From positions 186,001-250,000 of the forward strand of contig NZ_SNWQ01000006.1 in NCBI RefSeq assembly GCF_004361855.1: a DNA stretch of 64,000 nucleotides, read 5' to 3'. Origin of the DNA: Kribbella caucasensis (GTDB lineage: Bacteria; Actinomycetota; Actinomycetes; Propionibacteriales; Kribbellaceae). The translations under genes and the position numbers were made by a program. The number at the start of each line of letters is the position of its first letter. The first letter of the stretch is position 1. The notes under the pieces were generated by a model that saw nothing but the letters and a program-made list of their open reading frames with translations, made no database searches and had not been told where the DNA came from. Shown here piece by piece: positions 25,314-33,400 of the stretch.

Positions 25314-25365
25314 TACGCGTCCCGTCCGACGCCCACGGCCCGCCGCCCCCAGTGAGGAGAACAAC

Positions 25366-26817
25366 ATGCGCAGGTCCAGACCCCTGATCGCCACCGCCGC
25401 GGCCTGCCTGCTGGCCGCAACCATCACTACTCCGGTCCATGCCCAGCAGACGGCGTCCGCTCCGGTCCAACCGTTCCTGAGCCGCCAACTCGACCGGCTC
25501 GGATCCCTGCCACTGCTGCAGCAGCGAGCCACGGTCCTTGTCCACGGCACCGATCTCTCCGCTGCGAAGAACGCGGTCAAGACCAGTGGCCTCCGGCAAT
25601 TGACGTCGTACGACAGGATCGGTGTGGTGGTTGCGGAGGGCACCAGGTCGCAGATCCTTTCCACCCGCACCCAACCCGGCGTTACCTACCTCGAGGGCAA
25701 CCAGCCGATCAAGGTCAGTACGACGACGTCGCACGTCGCCACCCGCGGCGCGGAGGCCGCGGCCACCCGAACCGGCGCGGACGGCAACCCGCTGGACGGG
25801 CATGGCGTGAGTGTCGCGGTCATCGACAGCGGCGTGGACCCGACCCACCCGTTCTTCCGCAACGCCAACGGCCGTTCGGCGGTAGTGAAGAACATGAAGA
25901 TCGTCTGCGACCCACTGACCGAGACGCTCTGCCTGCCGTTCGACGCCGGTTCGCTCGACACCGACCTGCTGTCGGTGGGCGGCCACGGTACGCACGTCAA
26001 CGGGATCGTCGCCGGGCGCAAGGTCACCCTGCCTGACGGGACCAAGTTGCAGGGCGCCGCTCCAGGTGCGTCGCTTGTCTCCGTCTCGGTTGGAGCCGCA
26101 CTACTCATCGTCGGCGCGGACGCCGCCCTCAACTGGGTGCTGGAGAACCACGACGCACCCTGTGGCGCCGGCGTACCGGCCGCCACCTGCCCGCCGATCA
26201 AGGTCACCAACAACTCCTACGGGCCGTCGGGTGGCGGCGCGTTCGATCCCAACTCGGCCACCGTCAAGCTGCAGCGCGCGCTCGCTGCCGAAGGTGTCGT
26301 CACGGTATGGGCCGCGGGCAACGACGGCGGTGACGGCAGTACGTCGCTGACCAACCCGCCCGGCCAGGACCCGACCGGCGGCATCCTGTCGGTTGCCTCG
26401 TACAACGACCTGGGCACCGGTACTCGGGCCGGCAGGATCTCCGACTTCTCCTCCCGCGGGACGAACGGCACAGTCTCCACGTACCCGGACATCTCCGCGC
26501 CGGGTGAGGACATCACCTCGTCCTGCCGGATCTACCTGCCGATCTGCACCACCGGACTGGCTCCGCTGGACGGCGGCAACTACAACACCATCAGCGGTAC
26601 GTCGATGGCCGCGCCGCACATCGCCGGTATCGTCGCCCAGCTGTTCCAGGCGAACCCGTCGGCCACCCCCGCGCAGATCGAGAGCGCACTCATCTCGACG
26701 GCTCACCAGTACGCCGACGGAGCGGCGTACCAGGCGGATCCGCGCGGCGGGAGTACGTCGTACGACAAGGGACACGGACTGGTCGACGTGGTGGCGGCGT
26801 CGGACGCCGTGCGCTAG
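25366..26817 (+). CDS. Secreted S8 (subtilisin-like) serine peptidase
   Basis: A 483-residue exported protease. The N terminus is a Sec signal (RRSRP, then a hydrophobic AAACLLAATITT run, cleavage probably after VHA). An inhibitor-like propeptide covers residues about 50-125. The triad is complete: Asp in VAVIDSGVDPTHP, His in GGHGTHVNGIVAG and Ser in SGTSMAAPHIAG; the oxyanion Asn is in WAAGNDGG. A clear GAGGAGA ribosome site precedes the ATG by six bases. The stop overlaps the stop of bsaP on the other strand. Confidence 0.95.
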   Translation: MRRSRPLIATAAACLLAATITTPVHAQQTASAPVQPFLSRQLDRLGSLPLLQQRATVLVHGTDLSAAKNAVKTSGLRQLTSYDRIGVVVAEGTRSQILSTRTQPGVTYLEGNQPIKVSTTTSHVATRGAEAAATRTGADGNPLDGHGVSVAVIDSGVDPTHPFFRNANGRSAVVKNMKIVCDPLTETLCLPFDAGSLDTDLLSVGGHGTHVNGIVAGRKVTLPDGTKLQGAAPGASLVSVSVGAALLIVGADAALNWVLENHDAPCGAGVPAATCPPIKVTNNSYGPSGGGAFDPNSATVKLQRALAAEGVVTVWAAGNDGGDGSTSLTNPPGQDPTGGILSVASYNDLGTGTRAGRISDFSSRGTNGTVSTYPDISAPGEDITSSCRIYLPICTTGLAPLDGGNYNTISGTSMAAPHIAGIVAQLFQANPSATPAQIESALISTAHQYADGAAYQADPRGGSTSYDKGHGLVDVVAASDAVR

Positions 26818-26999
26818 CCGGACCGCTCACCGTGCACTGAGCAACGGGCCGACCAGCCCATCGGGTGCACCTGGACGATCATCCGGCGGCGGCACTCGGC
26901 GCAGTACCGGGGTGGTTCCATGGCCAGGGCCCGACGGCAGTCCTCGTGGCTGCCGTCGGCCAACTCCCGGCCGCAGTGACCGCAGTACAGCCCGCTCAC
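26814..26999 (-). CDS. bsaP: Biotin synthase auxiliary protein BsaP
   Basis: A 61-residue cysteine-rich protein with YCGHCGREL near the start and PPRYCAECRRRMIVQVHPMGW then RCSVHG. This arrangement matches BsaP (mycobacterial Rv1590 type), a small metal- or Fe-S-binding protein that mycobacterial BioB needs to turn dethiobiotin into biotin. It starts 17 bases after the bioB stop, in the same direction, as expected for a co-transcribed partner. A slightly longer overlapping frame is a shadow. Confidence 0.85.
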   Translation of the reverse strand: MSGLYCGHCGRELADGSHEDCRRALAMEPPRYCAECRRRMIVQVHPMGWSARCSVHGERSG

Positions 27000-27015
27000 A
27001 GAGTCTGACCCCCAA

Positions 27016-28011
27016 TCAAAGGGTCTTCTGGAGTTCTTTGACCGGCATCTTGAGCTCGGCCAGCAGGTCGAGGTCGGCGGTCGCCGGGCGGCCCAGCGTA
27101 GTCAGGTAGTTGCCGACGATGACGGCGTTGATCCCACCGAGCAGGCCTTCGCGGGTACCCAGGTCGCCCAGGGTCAGCTCGCGGCCACCGGCGTACCTGA
27201 GCACCGTGCGGGGCATCGCGAGCCGGAACGCGGCGATGGTCCGCAGCGCGTCCTTGCCGGCCATGATCTCCATGTCGCCGAACGGCGTACCGGGGCGCGG
27301 GTTGAGGAAGTTGAGCGGCACCTCGTGCGGCTCGAGTTCGGCCAACTGGGCGGCCAGCTCGGCACGCTGCTCGAGGGTCTCCCCCATCCCGACCAGCCCG
27401 CCGCAGCACAGCTCCATGCCGGACTCCTTGACCATCAGGCAGGTGTCCCAGCGCTCCTCGAAGGAGTGCGTGGTCACCACGTCACCGAAGTACGAGCGGG
27501 CGGACTCCAGGTTGTGGTTGTAGCGGTGCACGCCCATCGCCTTGAGCTCGTCCACCTGAGCTTGGGTGAGCATGCCGAGCGAGCAGGCGATGTTGATGTC
27601 CACCTCGGCGTCGATCGCCTCGATCCCGGCCTTCACCTGCGCCATCAGCCGCTGGTCCGGGCCGCGGACGGCGGCCACGATGCAGAACTCGGTGGCGCCG
27701 GTCTTCGCGGTCTCCTTGGCGGCCTCGACCAACTCGGGGATGTTCAGCCAGACCGAGCGGACCGGTGAGGTGAACTGGCCGGACTGGGAGCAGAAATGAC
27801 AGTCCTCCGGGCAGCCACCGGTCTTCAGCGAGATGATGCCCTCGACCTCGACCTCCTCACCGCACCACTTCACCCGTACGTCGTGGGCCAGCGCGAGCAG
27901 GTCGGCCAGTTGCTCGTCCGGTGACCGCAGCACCTCGACCAGCTGTTCCTGGCTCAGGCCGACGCCCTGCTCCAGAACCTGCTCACGTGCCACGTCCAGG
28001 ATGTCGCTCAT
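27016..28011 (-). CDS. bioB: Biotin synthase
   Basis: A 331-residue radical SAM enzyme that inserts sulfur into dethiobiotin. The radical SAM cysteines are in [16 protein letters not shown] (CxxxCxxC). [26 protein letters not shown] and [12 protein letters not shown] are family motifs carrying ligands of the auxiliary cluster and substrate site. The ATG has an AGGAGA ribosome site upstream. It heads a bioB-bsaP unit separated by about 4.8 kb from bioA-bioF-bioD. Confidence 0.97.
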   Translation of the reverse strand: MSDILDVAREQVLEQGVGLSQEQLVEVLRSPDEQLADLLALAHDVRVKWCGEEVEVEGIISLKTGGCPEDCHFCSQSGQFTSPVRSVWLNIPELVEAAKETAKTGATEFCIVAAVRGPDQRLMAQVKAGIEAIDAEVDINIACSLGMLTQAQVDELKAMGVHRYNHNLESARSYFGDVVTTHSFEERWDTCLMVKESGMELCCGGLVGMGETLEQRAELAAQLAELEPHEVPLNFLNPRPGTPFGDMEIMAGKDALRTIAAFRLAMPRTVLRYAGGRELTLGDLGTREGLLGGINAVIVGNYLTTLGRPATADLDLLAELKMPVKELQKTL

Positions 28012-28127
28012 GGTTCTCCTGCCTCATCGAACGGTCGGCTCACAGTAAGCCAGCCGGGCCGGATGTCTCTGCGAGGGGCGTCACGTGGAACACCGGCCGT
28101 CGGCCTGTTTCAGCGACTCTCCGCGCT

Positions 28128-28157
28128 CTCCAGAAAACTTTCCGGATTTTTCTGGAG
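28128..28157. promoter_or_regulatory. Long inverted repeat upstream of bioB
   Basis: CTCCAGAAAA (28128-28137) and TTTTCTGGAG (28148-28157) are perfectly complementary arms around CTTTCCGGAT, which itself contains the palindrome TCCGGA. The AT-rich centre stands out in this genome. It lies 117 bases before the bioB start codon and directly beside a second structured element to its right. It could be an operator for bioB or a hairpin in a transcript; it has no T-run that would make it a terminator. Confidence 0.45.
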
Positions 28158-28159
28158 AA

Positions 28160-28238
28160 CCTCGTAACCCCCTGTGAGAGGCCTCGTTGATGTGTGCAGA
28201 GGCGGACACCGCAAGGAGGCCGCCACCCGGTTACGAGG
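28160..28238 (+). promoter_or_regulatory. Folded leader that could mask a Shine-Dalgarno site
   Basis: CCTCGTAACC (28160-28169) pairs perfectly with GGTTACGAGG (28229-28238). Inside it GGCCTC (28180-28185) pairs with GAGGCC (28216-28221), and inside that GCGG/CCGC (28202-28212) can form a small hairpin. The right arm of the outer stem contains the start of GAGGAG (28235-28240), the ribosome site of the 36-codon ORF at 28248, so the fold would hide it. This looks like an RNA switch or attenuator on the + strand. It does not match any riboswitch class I know, and the same pairing would form in a long bioB leader on the - strand. Confidence 0.45.
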
Positions 28239-28261
28239 AGCGACGCAGTGTCGGTTTTTAA
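28190..28261 (+). CDS. Possible 23-codon leader peptide
   Basis: ATG at 28190 with GAGAGG eight bases upstream opens a 23-residue frame beginning MCAEADTARR, containing three consecutive prolines (PPPGYEE) and ending at TAA (28259-28261). It lies inside the folded leader and runs over the ribosome site and start of the next small ORF. Consecutive prolines slow ribosomes, so a ribosome here could open the stem. Such short frames arise easily by chance, so confidence is low. Confidence 0.25.
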   Translation: MCAEADTARRPPPGYEERRSVGF

Positions 28262-28358
28262 GGACTCGGTGTCGATCATTACGATCAGCACGCAGAGTGG
28301 TCACAACCACTCTCGGCAGGTCGAAACTCCCCGGATCGGATGTAGAGTGGGGTACTGA
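28248..28358 (+). CDS. Possible 36-residue small protein
   Basis: GTG at 28248 follows GAGGAG with seven bases of spacing and opens a 36-codon frame (begins MSVFKDSVSIITISTQSG, ends RIGCRVGY) closing at 28356-28358. Composition is Ser/Ile/Thr-rich rather than the Arg/Pro/Ala bias of shadow frames in this genome. It has no recognised relative. It sits between the folded leader and a strong terminator on the same strand, which supports an expressed unit. Confidence 0.35.
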   Translation: MSVFKDSVSIITISTQSGHNHSRQVETPRIGCRVGY

Positions 28359-28483
28359 GAGCTCGGGTCGCCAGCTGTGGTTGGTGACCCGATCCCAAAG
28401 CGCCGGGCGCCTCACCCCGGCTTGAGTGGGTCCCTCGGGAAACGATTTGGGCGGAAACGTTCCCGAGGGACCCGCTCCCTTTT
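28343..28483 (+). ncRNA. Structured transcript end or candidate small RNA
   Basis: After the small ORF, positions 28363-28373 pair with 28382-28392 (CGGGTCGCCA against TGGTGACCCG, 11 bp with one G-U), and the terminator hairpin follows at 28428-28473. Alternatively, TCGAAA (28321-28326) and TAGAGT (28343-28348), 16 bases apart, could start an independent ~130-base RNA near 28354. No + strand gene that needs a terminator is otherwise present. Either it is the 3' part of the leader/small-ORF transcript or a stand-alone RNA. Confidence 0.4.
28428..28483 (+). terminator. Strong intrinsic terminator with no annotated upstream gene
   Basis: GGGTCCCTCGGGAAACG (28428-28444) pairs with CGTTCCCGAGGGACCC (28458-28473), a 16-bp stem with one bulged A. 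GCTCCCTTTTG follows, giving a short U-run on the + strand only. The nearest recognised genes (bioB and the GMC oxidoreductase) are both on the - strand, so this terminator implies a + strand transcript between 28.1 and 28.5 kb. Confidence 0.75.
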
Positions 28484-28498
28484 GTCTGAACATTCTGT

Positions 28499-30175
28499 TC
28501 AAACAATCGGCAGCCGCAGCGCTCCCGGCGCATTCACTGGAACCACCGGATTCTTCGGCGCTACCGCCACCAGCCGCTGGTACGGCGTACCGACGGCTGG
28601 ACGTGAATCCACTTCACCTTTGTTCGGCCAGAACGCCAGCGCCCGCTCGGCCTGCGCCGTAATCGTCAAAGACGGATTCACCCCGAGGTTCGCCGAGATG
28701 GTCGAGCCGTCCATGATGTGCAGCCCCTGGTAGCCGTAGACCCGGTGGTACGGGTCCACCACCCCAGTCGCCGCCGAGTCACCGATCGCGCAGCCGCCGA
28801 TGAAATGCGCCGTCATCGGCACGTTGAACGGCTCTCCGATCGTCCCGCCCGGCGTACCGCGCATGATCTTCGCCATCCGCCGGACCACCTCGTTCGCGAC
28901 CGGGATCCAGGCCGGGTTCGGCGCCCCGTGGCCCTGTTTCGAGGTGAGCTTCCAGCGGCCGAGCCGGTTCCGCTTGCCGAAGGTGGTGATCGAGTTGTCC
29001 GCGGTCTGCATCACCAGCGCGATCACGGTCCGCTCGGACCAGTGCTTCAGGTCGTACAGCCGGCGCAGGTTCTTCCGCTGCCGGCCCATTTCCTTCACCC
29101 AGGTCCGCCACCGCGGTTCGTCGCCGTCCCCGTCGGTCAGCACGGTCTGCAGCAGCGACATCGCGTTGCTGCCCTTGCCGTACCGGACCGGCTCGATGTG
29201 GGTGATGTCGTCGGGGTGGAACGACGAGGTGATCGCGACCCCACGGCTGTAGTCGACGTCGCGGTCCAGAGCGATTGCCCCGAGCAACGACTCGGAGTTG
29301 GTCCGGGTCAGCACGCCGAGCCGGTCGGACAGCTTCGGCAGCCTCCCCTCGTCCCGCAACCGGTGCAACAGCTTCGCGGTCCCGAGCGCAGAGGCGGCGA
29401 AGATCACCTGCTGGGCCGTGAAGGTACGCGTCTTCTTCCGGTTCGACGTCTGCTGTGTCTCGACCGTGTATCCGCCGTCGGCCAACGGCTCGACCGACGT
29501 CACAGTGGTCAGCGGATGAACCTCGGCGCCGGCCTGCTCAGCGAGGTACAGGTAGTTCTTGGTCAGCGTGTTCTTCGCGTTGTGCCGGCACCCGGTCATG
29601 CACTCGCCACAGTCGATACATCCGGTACGCCGGGGGCCGGCGCCACCGAAGTACGGGTCGTCGACCTCGACACCTGGTTCGCCGAAGAAGACACCAACCG
29701 GCGTCGGGTGGAACGTGTCCCCGGCGCCCATCTCGTCGGCGACCTGTTTCATCACCTTGTCGGCCGGGGTGAAATGCGGATACGTGGTCACGCCGAGCAT
29801 GCGTTTCGCCTGGTCGTAGTACGGCGCGAGCTCGGACTCCCAGTCGGTGATGTGGGCCCACTGGCGGTCGGTGTAGAACGCGGGCAGCGGTTCGTACAGG
29901 GTGTTCGCGTAGACCAGGCTGCCGCCGCCGACGCCTGCGCCGGACAGGATGATCACGTCCCGCAGCGCGCTGATCCGCTGGATGCCGTACCAACCGAGGC
30001 GGGGCGCGAACAGGAACCGCTTCTTGTCCCACGAGTTCTTGGCGAACCCGGCGTCCTCGAACCGCGCACCCGCCTCCAGGACGGCGACCGAATAGCCCTT
30101 CTCCACCAGGCGAAGGGCGCTCACGCTGCCGCCGAAGCCCGACCCGATGATCAGTACATCGTGGTCGAAACTCAT
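28499..30175 (-). CDS. GMC-family oxidoreductase (ChoD-like) with ferredoxin-like cysteines
   Basis: A 558-residue flavoprotein. It has VLIIGSGFGGSVSALRL (FAD dinucleotide loop), LSGAGVGGGSLVYAN and the C-terminal HFIGGCAIGDSAATGVVDP and NPSLTITAQAERAL regions of GMC oxidases. A CIDCGECMTGCRHNAKN segment at about residues 183-199 has CxxCxxCxxxC spacing like a ferredoxin 4Fe-4S site. The M. tuberculosis neighbour of guaB3 is choD (Rv3409c), and position and length fit. Cholesterol is not proven as substrate; choline/alcohol oxidation is possible. It is coupled by ATGA to the aldehyde dehydrogenase upstream. Confidence 0.88.
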   Translation of the reverse strand: MSFDHDVLIIGSGFGGSVSALRLVEKGYSVAVLEAGARFEDAGFAKNSWDKKRFLFAPRLGWYGIQRISALRDVIILSGAGVGGGSLVYANTLYEPLPAFYTDRQWAHITDWESELAPYYDQAKRMLGVTTYPHFTPADKVMKQVADEMGAGDTFHPTPVGVFFGEPGVEVDDPYFGGAGPRRTGCIDCGECMTGCRHNAKNTLTKNYLYLAEQAGAEVHPLTTVTSVEPLADGGYTVETQQTSNRKKTRTFTAQQVIFAASALGTAKLLHRLRDEGRLPKLSDRLGVLTRTNSESLLGAIALDRDVDYSRGVAITSSFHPDDITHIEPVRYGKGSNAMSLLQTVLTDGDGDEPRWRTWVKEMGRQRKNLRRLYDLKHWSERTVIALVMQTADNSITTFGKRNRLGRWKLTSKQGHGAPNPAWIPVANEVVRRMAKIMRGTPGGTIGEPFNVPMTAHFIGGCAIGDSAATGVVDPYHRVYGYQGLHIMDGSTISANLGVNPSLTITAQAERALAFWPNKGEVDSRPAVGTPYQRLVAVAPKNPVVPVNAPGALRLPIV

Positions 30176-31764
30176 GCCCGGCCCAGTTTCTTCAGCACCC
30201 GCAGGGCCCCGGTCATCAGCTCGGCGTACGCCTCGTCCTTGATCCCGTGCGACGCCGCGATCGGCAGCAGCCGCTGGGTCGCGATCGCCTGCGGGTCGAC
30301 GTACCGACGGATGCCCTCGGCACCCTGGCGGCGGCCGAGGCCGGAGGCGCGCATCCCGCCCATCGGGGTGTCGATCGAGCCGAAGGTGGCCGCATACCCC
30401 TCGTTCACGTTCACGGTGCCGGCGACCAGCTGGGCCGCGACCGCCCGGCCGCGCCGCCCGTCGCGGGTCCAGACGCTGGCGTTCAGCCCGTACTCACCCT
30501 CGTTGGCGCGCTGGATCGCCTCGGCCTCGTCGGAGAACCGGTAGATCGACACCACCGGGCCGAACGTCTCGTTGTCGAAGCACTCCATCTCCGGCGTCAC
30601 CCCGGACAGCACGGTCGGCTCGTAGAACAGCGGGCCGATGTCCGGCCGGGCCTTCCCACCGGCCAGTACTACGGCGCCCTTGGCGCGCGCGTCCTCCACG
30701 TGCCGGGTCACCGTCTCGAGCTGTGCCTTGGAGATCAGCGAGCCCATGTCGACGTCCCAGCCGGTGCCGGCCGAGAGGCGGAGCTTCTTCACCCGGTCGA
30801 TGAACGCCGTGACGAACGCGTCGTAGATCTGGTCCGCGACGTACAGCCGCTCCATCGAGACGCAGAGCTGGCCGGCGCTGGCGAAGCAGGCCCGGACGGA
30901 TCCTTCGGCGGCCCGCTGGATGTCGGCGTCCCGCAACACCAGCATCGGGTTCTTGCCACCGAGCTCTAGGCTGCAGCCGATCAGCCGCTCACCTGCCTGC
31001 TTGGCGACCAGCCGGCCGGTCTTGGTCGAGCCGGTGAAGCAGATGTAGTCGGTGTTCTGGATCAGCGCGCCGCCGACGGTCGGGCCGTCGCCGTTCACCG
31101 GCTGCCAGACTTCCCGCGGCAGGCCCGCTTCGTACAGCAGCTCGATCGCCCGGAGCGCGGTGAGCGGGGTCTGGCTGTCCGGCTTGTGCACGACCGCGTT
31201 GCCGGCCAGTACTGCGGGCAGACCGTCGGCCATCGCCATGCTGAGCGGGTAGTTCCAGGGCGAGATGATGCCGACGACACCCTTCGGCACGAACCGCTGC
31301 TCGGCCCGGGTGAGCACCGGGAACATGCCGAGCTTGCGCTGCGGCTCGAGCAGCTCGGCGGCCTTGCGGCCGTAGTACCGGGCGGTGAGGGCGACGTGGG
31401 CGACCTCTTCGAAGGCCTGCTTGCGGGCCTTGCCCGACTCCAGCACGACCAGGTCGACCAGTTCGTGCCGGTGGTCCAGGACGAGGTCGTGGTACCGGAG
31501 CAGGATGGCGGCCCGGTCGGCGAGTGCCGTGGTCTTCCAGCTGCGCTGGATCCGGCGGGCCGAACGGACCGCGGCCACCACGTCGTCCGGACTCGACAGC
31601 GGCAGCTCGGCCACCGGCTGTCCGGTCGCCGGCGCGTGGTTCCTGCGCGTGCCCGCCGTGCCGCGGAGCAGTCCGGCCAGGCGGCGGACGACCGACTGAT
31701 CGGTCGCGTACGACGCGGTCGGGTCGAGCTCGGGATCGGCCGGAATCGAGGTCTGCTCGCTCAT
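30172..31764 (-). CDS. NAD(P)-dependent succinic semialdehyde/aldehyde dehydrogenase
   Basis: A 530-residue aldehyde dehydrogenase. It shows GIISPWNYPLSMAMADGLPA (cofactor pocket), FTGSTKTGRLVAKQAG, ELGGKNPMLVL (catalytic Glu) and SAGQLCVSMERLYV (nucleophile Cys). The C-terminal GGMRASGLGRRQGAEGIRRY is typical of the actinobacterial succinic-semialdehyde group. It overlaps the GMC oxidoreductase start. A GMC alcohol oxidase plus an aldehyde dehydrogenase suggests stepwise oxidation of an alcohol to an acid; the true substrate is unknown. Confidence 0.88.
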   Translation of the reverse strand: MSEQTSIPADPELDPTASYATDQSVVRRLAGLLRGTAGTRRNHAPATGQPVAELPLSSPDDVVAAVRSARRIQRSWKTTALADRAAILLRYHDLVLDHRHELVDLVVLESGKARKQAFEEVAHVALTARYYGRKAAELLEPQRKLGMFPVLTRAEQRFVPKGVVGIISPWNYPLSMAMADGLPAVLAGNAVVHKPDSQTPLTALRAIELLYEAGLPREVWQPVNGDGPTVGGALIQNTDYICFTGSTKTGRLVAKQAGERLIGCSLELGGKNPMLVLRDADIQRAAEGSVRACFASAGQLCVSMERLYVADQIYDAFVTAFIDRVKKLRLSAGTGWDVDMGSLISKAQLETVTRHVEDARAKGAVVLAGGKARPDIGPLFYEPTVLSGVTPEMECFDNETFGPVVSIYRFSDEAEAIQRANEGEYGLNASVWTRDGRRGRAVAAQLVAGTVNVNEGYAATFGSIDTPMGGMRASGLGRRQGAEGIRRYVDPQAIATQRLLPIAASHGIKDEAYAELMTGALRVLKKLGRA

Positions 31765-31887
31765 TTGACCAGGCTACCTGTCGGTAACAGCATGTGTCAG
31801 TAGTGCGAGCGGCCGGTGTCCTTTGGAGGAGTCGGAGTTGGTACGCGCCACAACCGACTCAGGGCACTAAGGTGAGCCGATGGGCCA

Positions 31888-33354
31888 GTGAAGGGGTGGA
31901 CAGCGCAGATGGTGGACAGCGGGGGGCTTTGGACGCCTCCTGAGGACGAGCTCGGTGAGGCTCTGCAGACGGCGCAGGTGCTGATCGAGGAAGGCCGCGC
32001 CGACGAGGCCGGGCCGTACCAGCAACGGGTGATCGAGCTGGCCCGGGAGCGGGCCGGGGATCGCCCGGATCACTACGAGGCCAAGCACCTGATGGCCGCG
32101 ACGCAGTACGAGCTGGCCGGTTCGCTGAACGCCTCCGGCCGGCACGAGGAAGCGCTTGCCGCCCTGCACGAGGCCCAACTCGGGTACACCGAGCTGAGCG
32201 ACGCGGGAGTCCTGGACGCCACGTCCTTCCTCGCCGATGTCCGCGCCCGCCGCGCGATGACCCAGGCCCACCGCGGCCACGGGGCGACCGCCGTACTGGA
32301 GATGGACGGCGCGGTGATCGCGTACGGCCAGCTCGTCGGCGGCGAGGACAGCCTGCACCACCAGCCCGACTTCGCCCGGGTGCTGGCGATGAACGCGCTC
32401 ATCATGCGCCGGTACGGCGATCCGGACCTGGCCGTGGCCTCCGCCGACGCGGCCGTCCAGTTGTTCCTCCAGCTCGCCGACCGGATCAACTCCAGCCCGC
32501 AATCTCTGTCGTACGCGCGCTACCTGTGCTCGGCGACAGGCGTGTCGGCGGACATCCACGCGGCCGAGAGCCGGCTCGACCTGGCCCTCGAAGCCGACGA
32601 GATCGCGCTGAACACGGCGGACACCCTGGCGGACTCCGAGTCGAACACGGACCTGCGCACGCTGGTCGCCGCGTTGACCCGCAAGGGCAGGCACCTGAGT
32701 ACGGTCGGCCGGGTCCTCGAAGGGGAGAACTGCCTGCGGACCGCGTTCGCCACGGATCCGGAGGCCGCGCAGCGAGTCGTCGACGAACTGGATCGCGGAC
32801 TACCGCCTTCGTTGACGACCGCGCTGGAGACGGCCGAGATCAAGCTCGGGCCGTTCGAGCAGTTCTACCGGTTGATGGCGTTGAGCCAGCCCGCGCCCGG
32901 GATGACGCTTGCGACCGTGTCGGGGCGGACGGATCCGGAGTCGGCCGCGGTCCGGGCAGCCGAGTTGGCCGAGCTGGTCCGGCCGCTGCTCGCGCACGAT
33001 GTGGACACGGCGCTGACGCTGGGACTGGAGGCGCATTACCTGTTCGCGATCTCGTCCGAGCGCGAGTCGCACCGGATGCGGTACGAGACGAGCACGTATG
33101 CGCCGGTGTGGGCGCGGGTGCTGTTGGACATCTCCGCGGCGTACCACGCGGGCGGGCAACCCGAGATGGCGCTCGACCTGGCCGGCTGGTGTGCGGAGGT
33201 GGCGACGGCGCTGATCCCGTTCGCCAACAGCAACGGTGAGGTCGCCGAGCTGGCCGGCAACTGCTATCGGCACCACGGTGATCTGCTGGCGGCGACCGGT
33301 GACCTGCTCGCATCCCAGCACGCTCACGAGGCGGCGGCTCAGCTCCAGCATTGA
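31888..33354 (+). CDS. TPR-like helical repeat protein
   Basis: A 488-residue soluble protein rich in Ala, Glu and Leu, with TPR-like helix pairs (ALQTAQVLIEEGRADEAGPY, ASGRHEEALAALHEAQLGY). No catalytic motif and no signal peptide. The start may be GTG 31888 or ATG 31909, seven codons later; neither has a decisive ribosome site. It resembles the C-terminal part of the large TPR protein at 13.6-16.2 kb in style but not obviously in sequence. Function unknown. Confidence 0.75.
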   Translation: MKGWTAQMVDSGGLWTPPEDELGEALQTAQVLIEEGRADEAGPYQQRVIELARERAGDRPDHYEAKHLMAATQYELAGSLNASGRHEEALAALHEAQLGYTELSDAGVLDATSFLADVRARRAMTQAHRGHGATAVLEMDGAVIAYGQLVGGEDSLHHQPDFARVLAMNALIMRRYGDPDLAVASADAAVQLFLQLADRINSSPQSLSYARYLCSATGVSADIHAAESRLDLALEADEIALNTADTLADSESNTDLRTLVAALTRKGRHLSTVGRVLEGENCLRTAFATDPEAAQRVVDELDRGLPPSLTTALETAEIKLGPFEQFYRLMALSQPAPGMTLATVSGRTDPESAAVRAAELAELVRPLLAHDVDTALTLGLEAHYLFAISSERESHRMRYETSTYAPVWARVLLDISAAYHAGGQPEMALDLAGWCAEVATALIPFANSNGEVAELAGNCYRHHGDLLAATGDLLASQHAHEAAAQLQH

Positions 33355-33400
33355 CGGTCCGGTCCACTCGGAGCACTCTGACGCTGAGGGGGTGAGTGCG

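Noticed and set aside
26827-27015. 62-codon ORF overlapping bsaP in another frame
   Set aside because: The cysteine pattern of BsaP is in the frame 26814-26999; this one has none.
28174-28425. 83-codon + strand ORF in the bioB-GMC gap
   Set aside because: Arg-rich composition, and it conflicts with the two short frames that have better ribosome sites; no homology recognised.
28487-28501. TGAAC-ATTCT-GTTCA palindrome resembling a BioQ-type biotin operator
   Set aside because: As I recall the BioQ site, its half-sites are closer together, and this copy lies at the 3' end of the GMC oxidoreductase behind a terminator, not upstream of a biotin gene.
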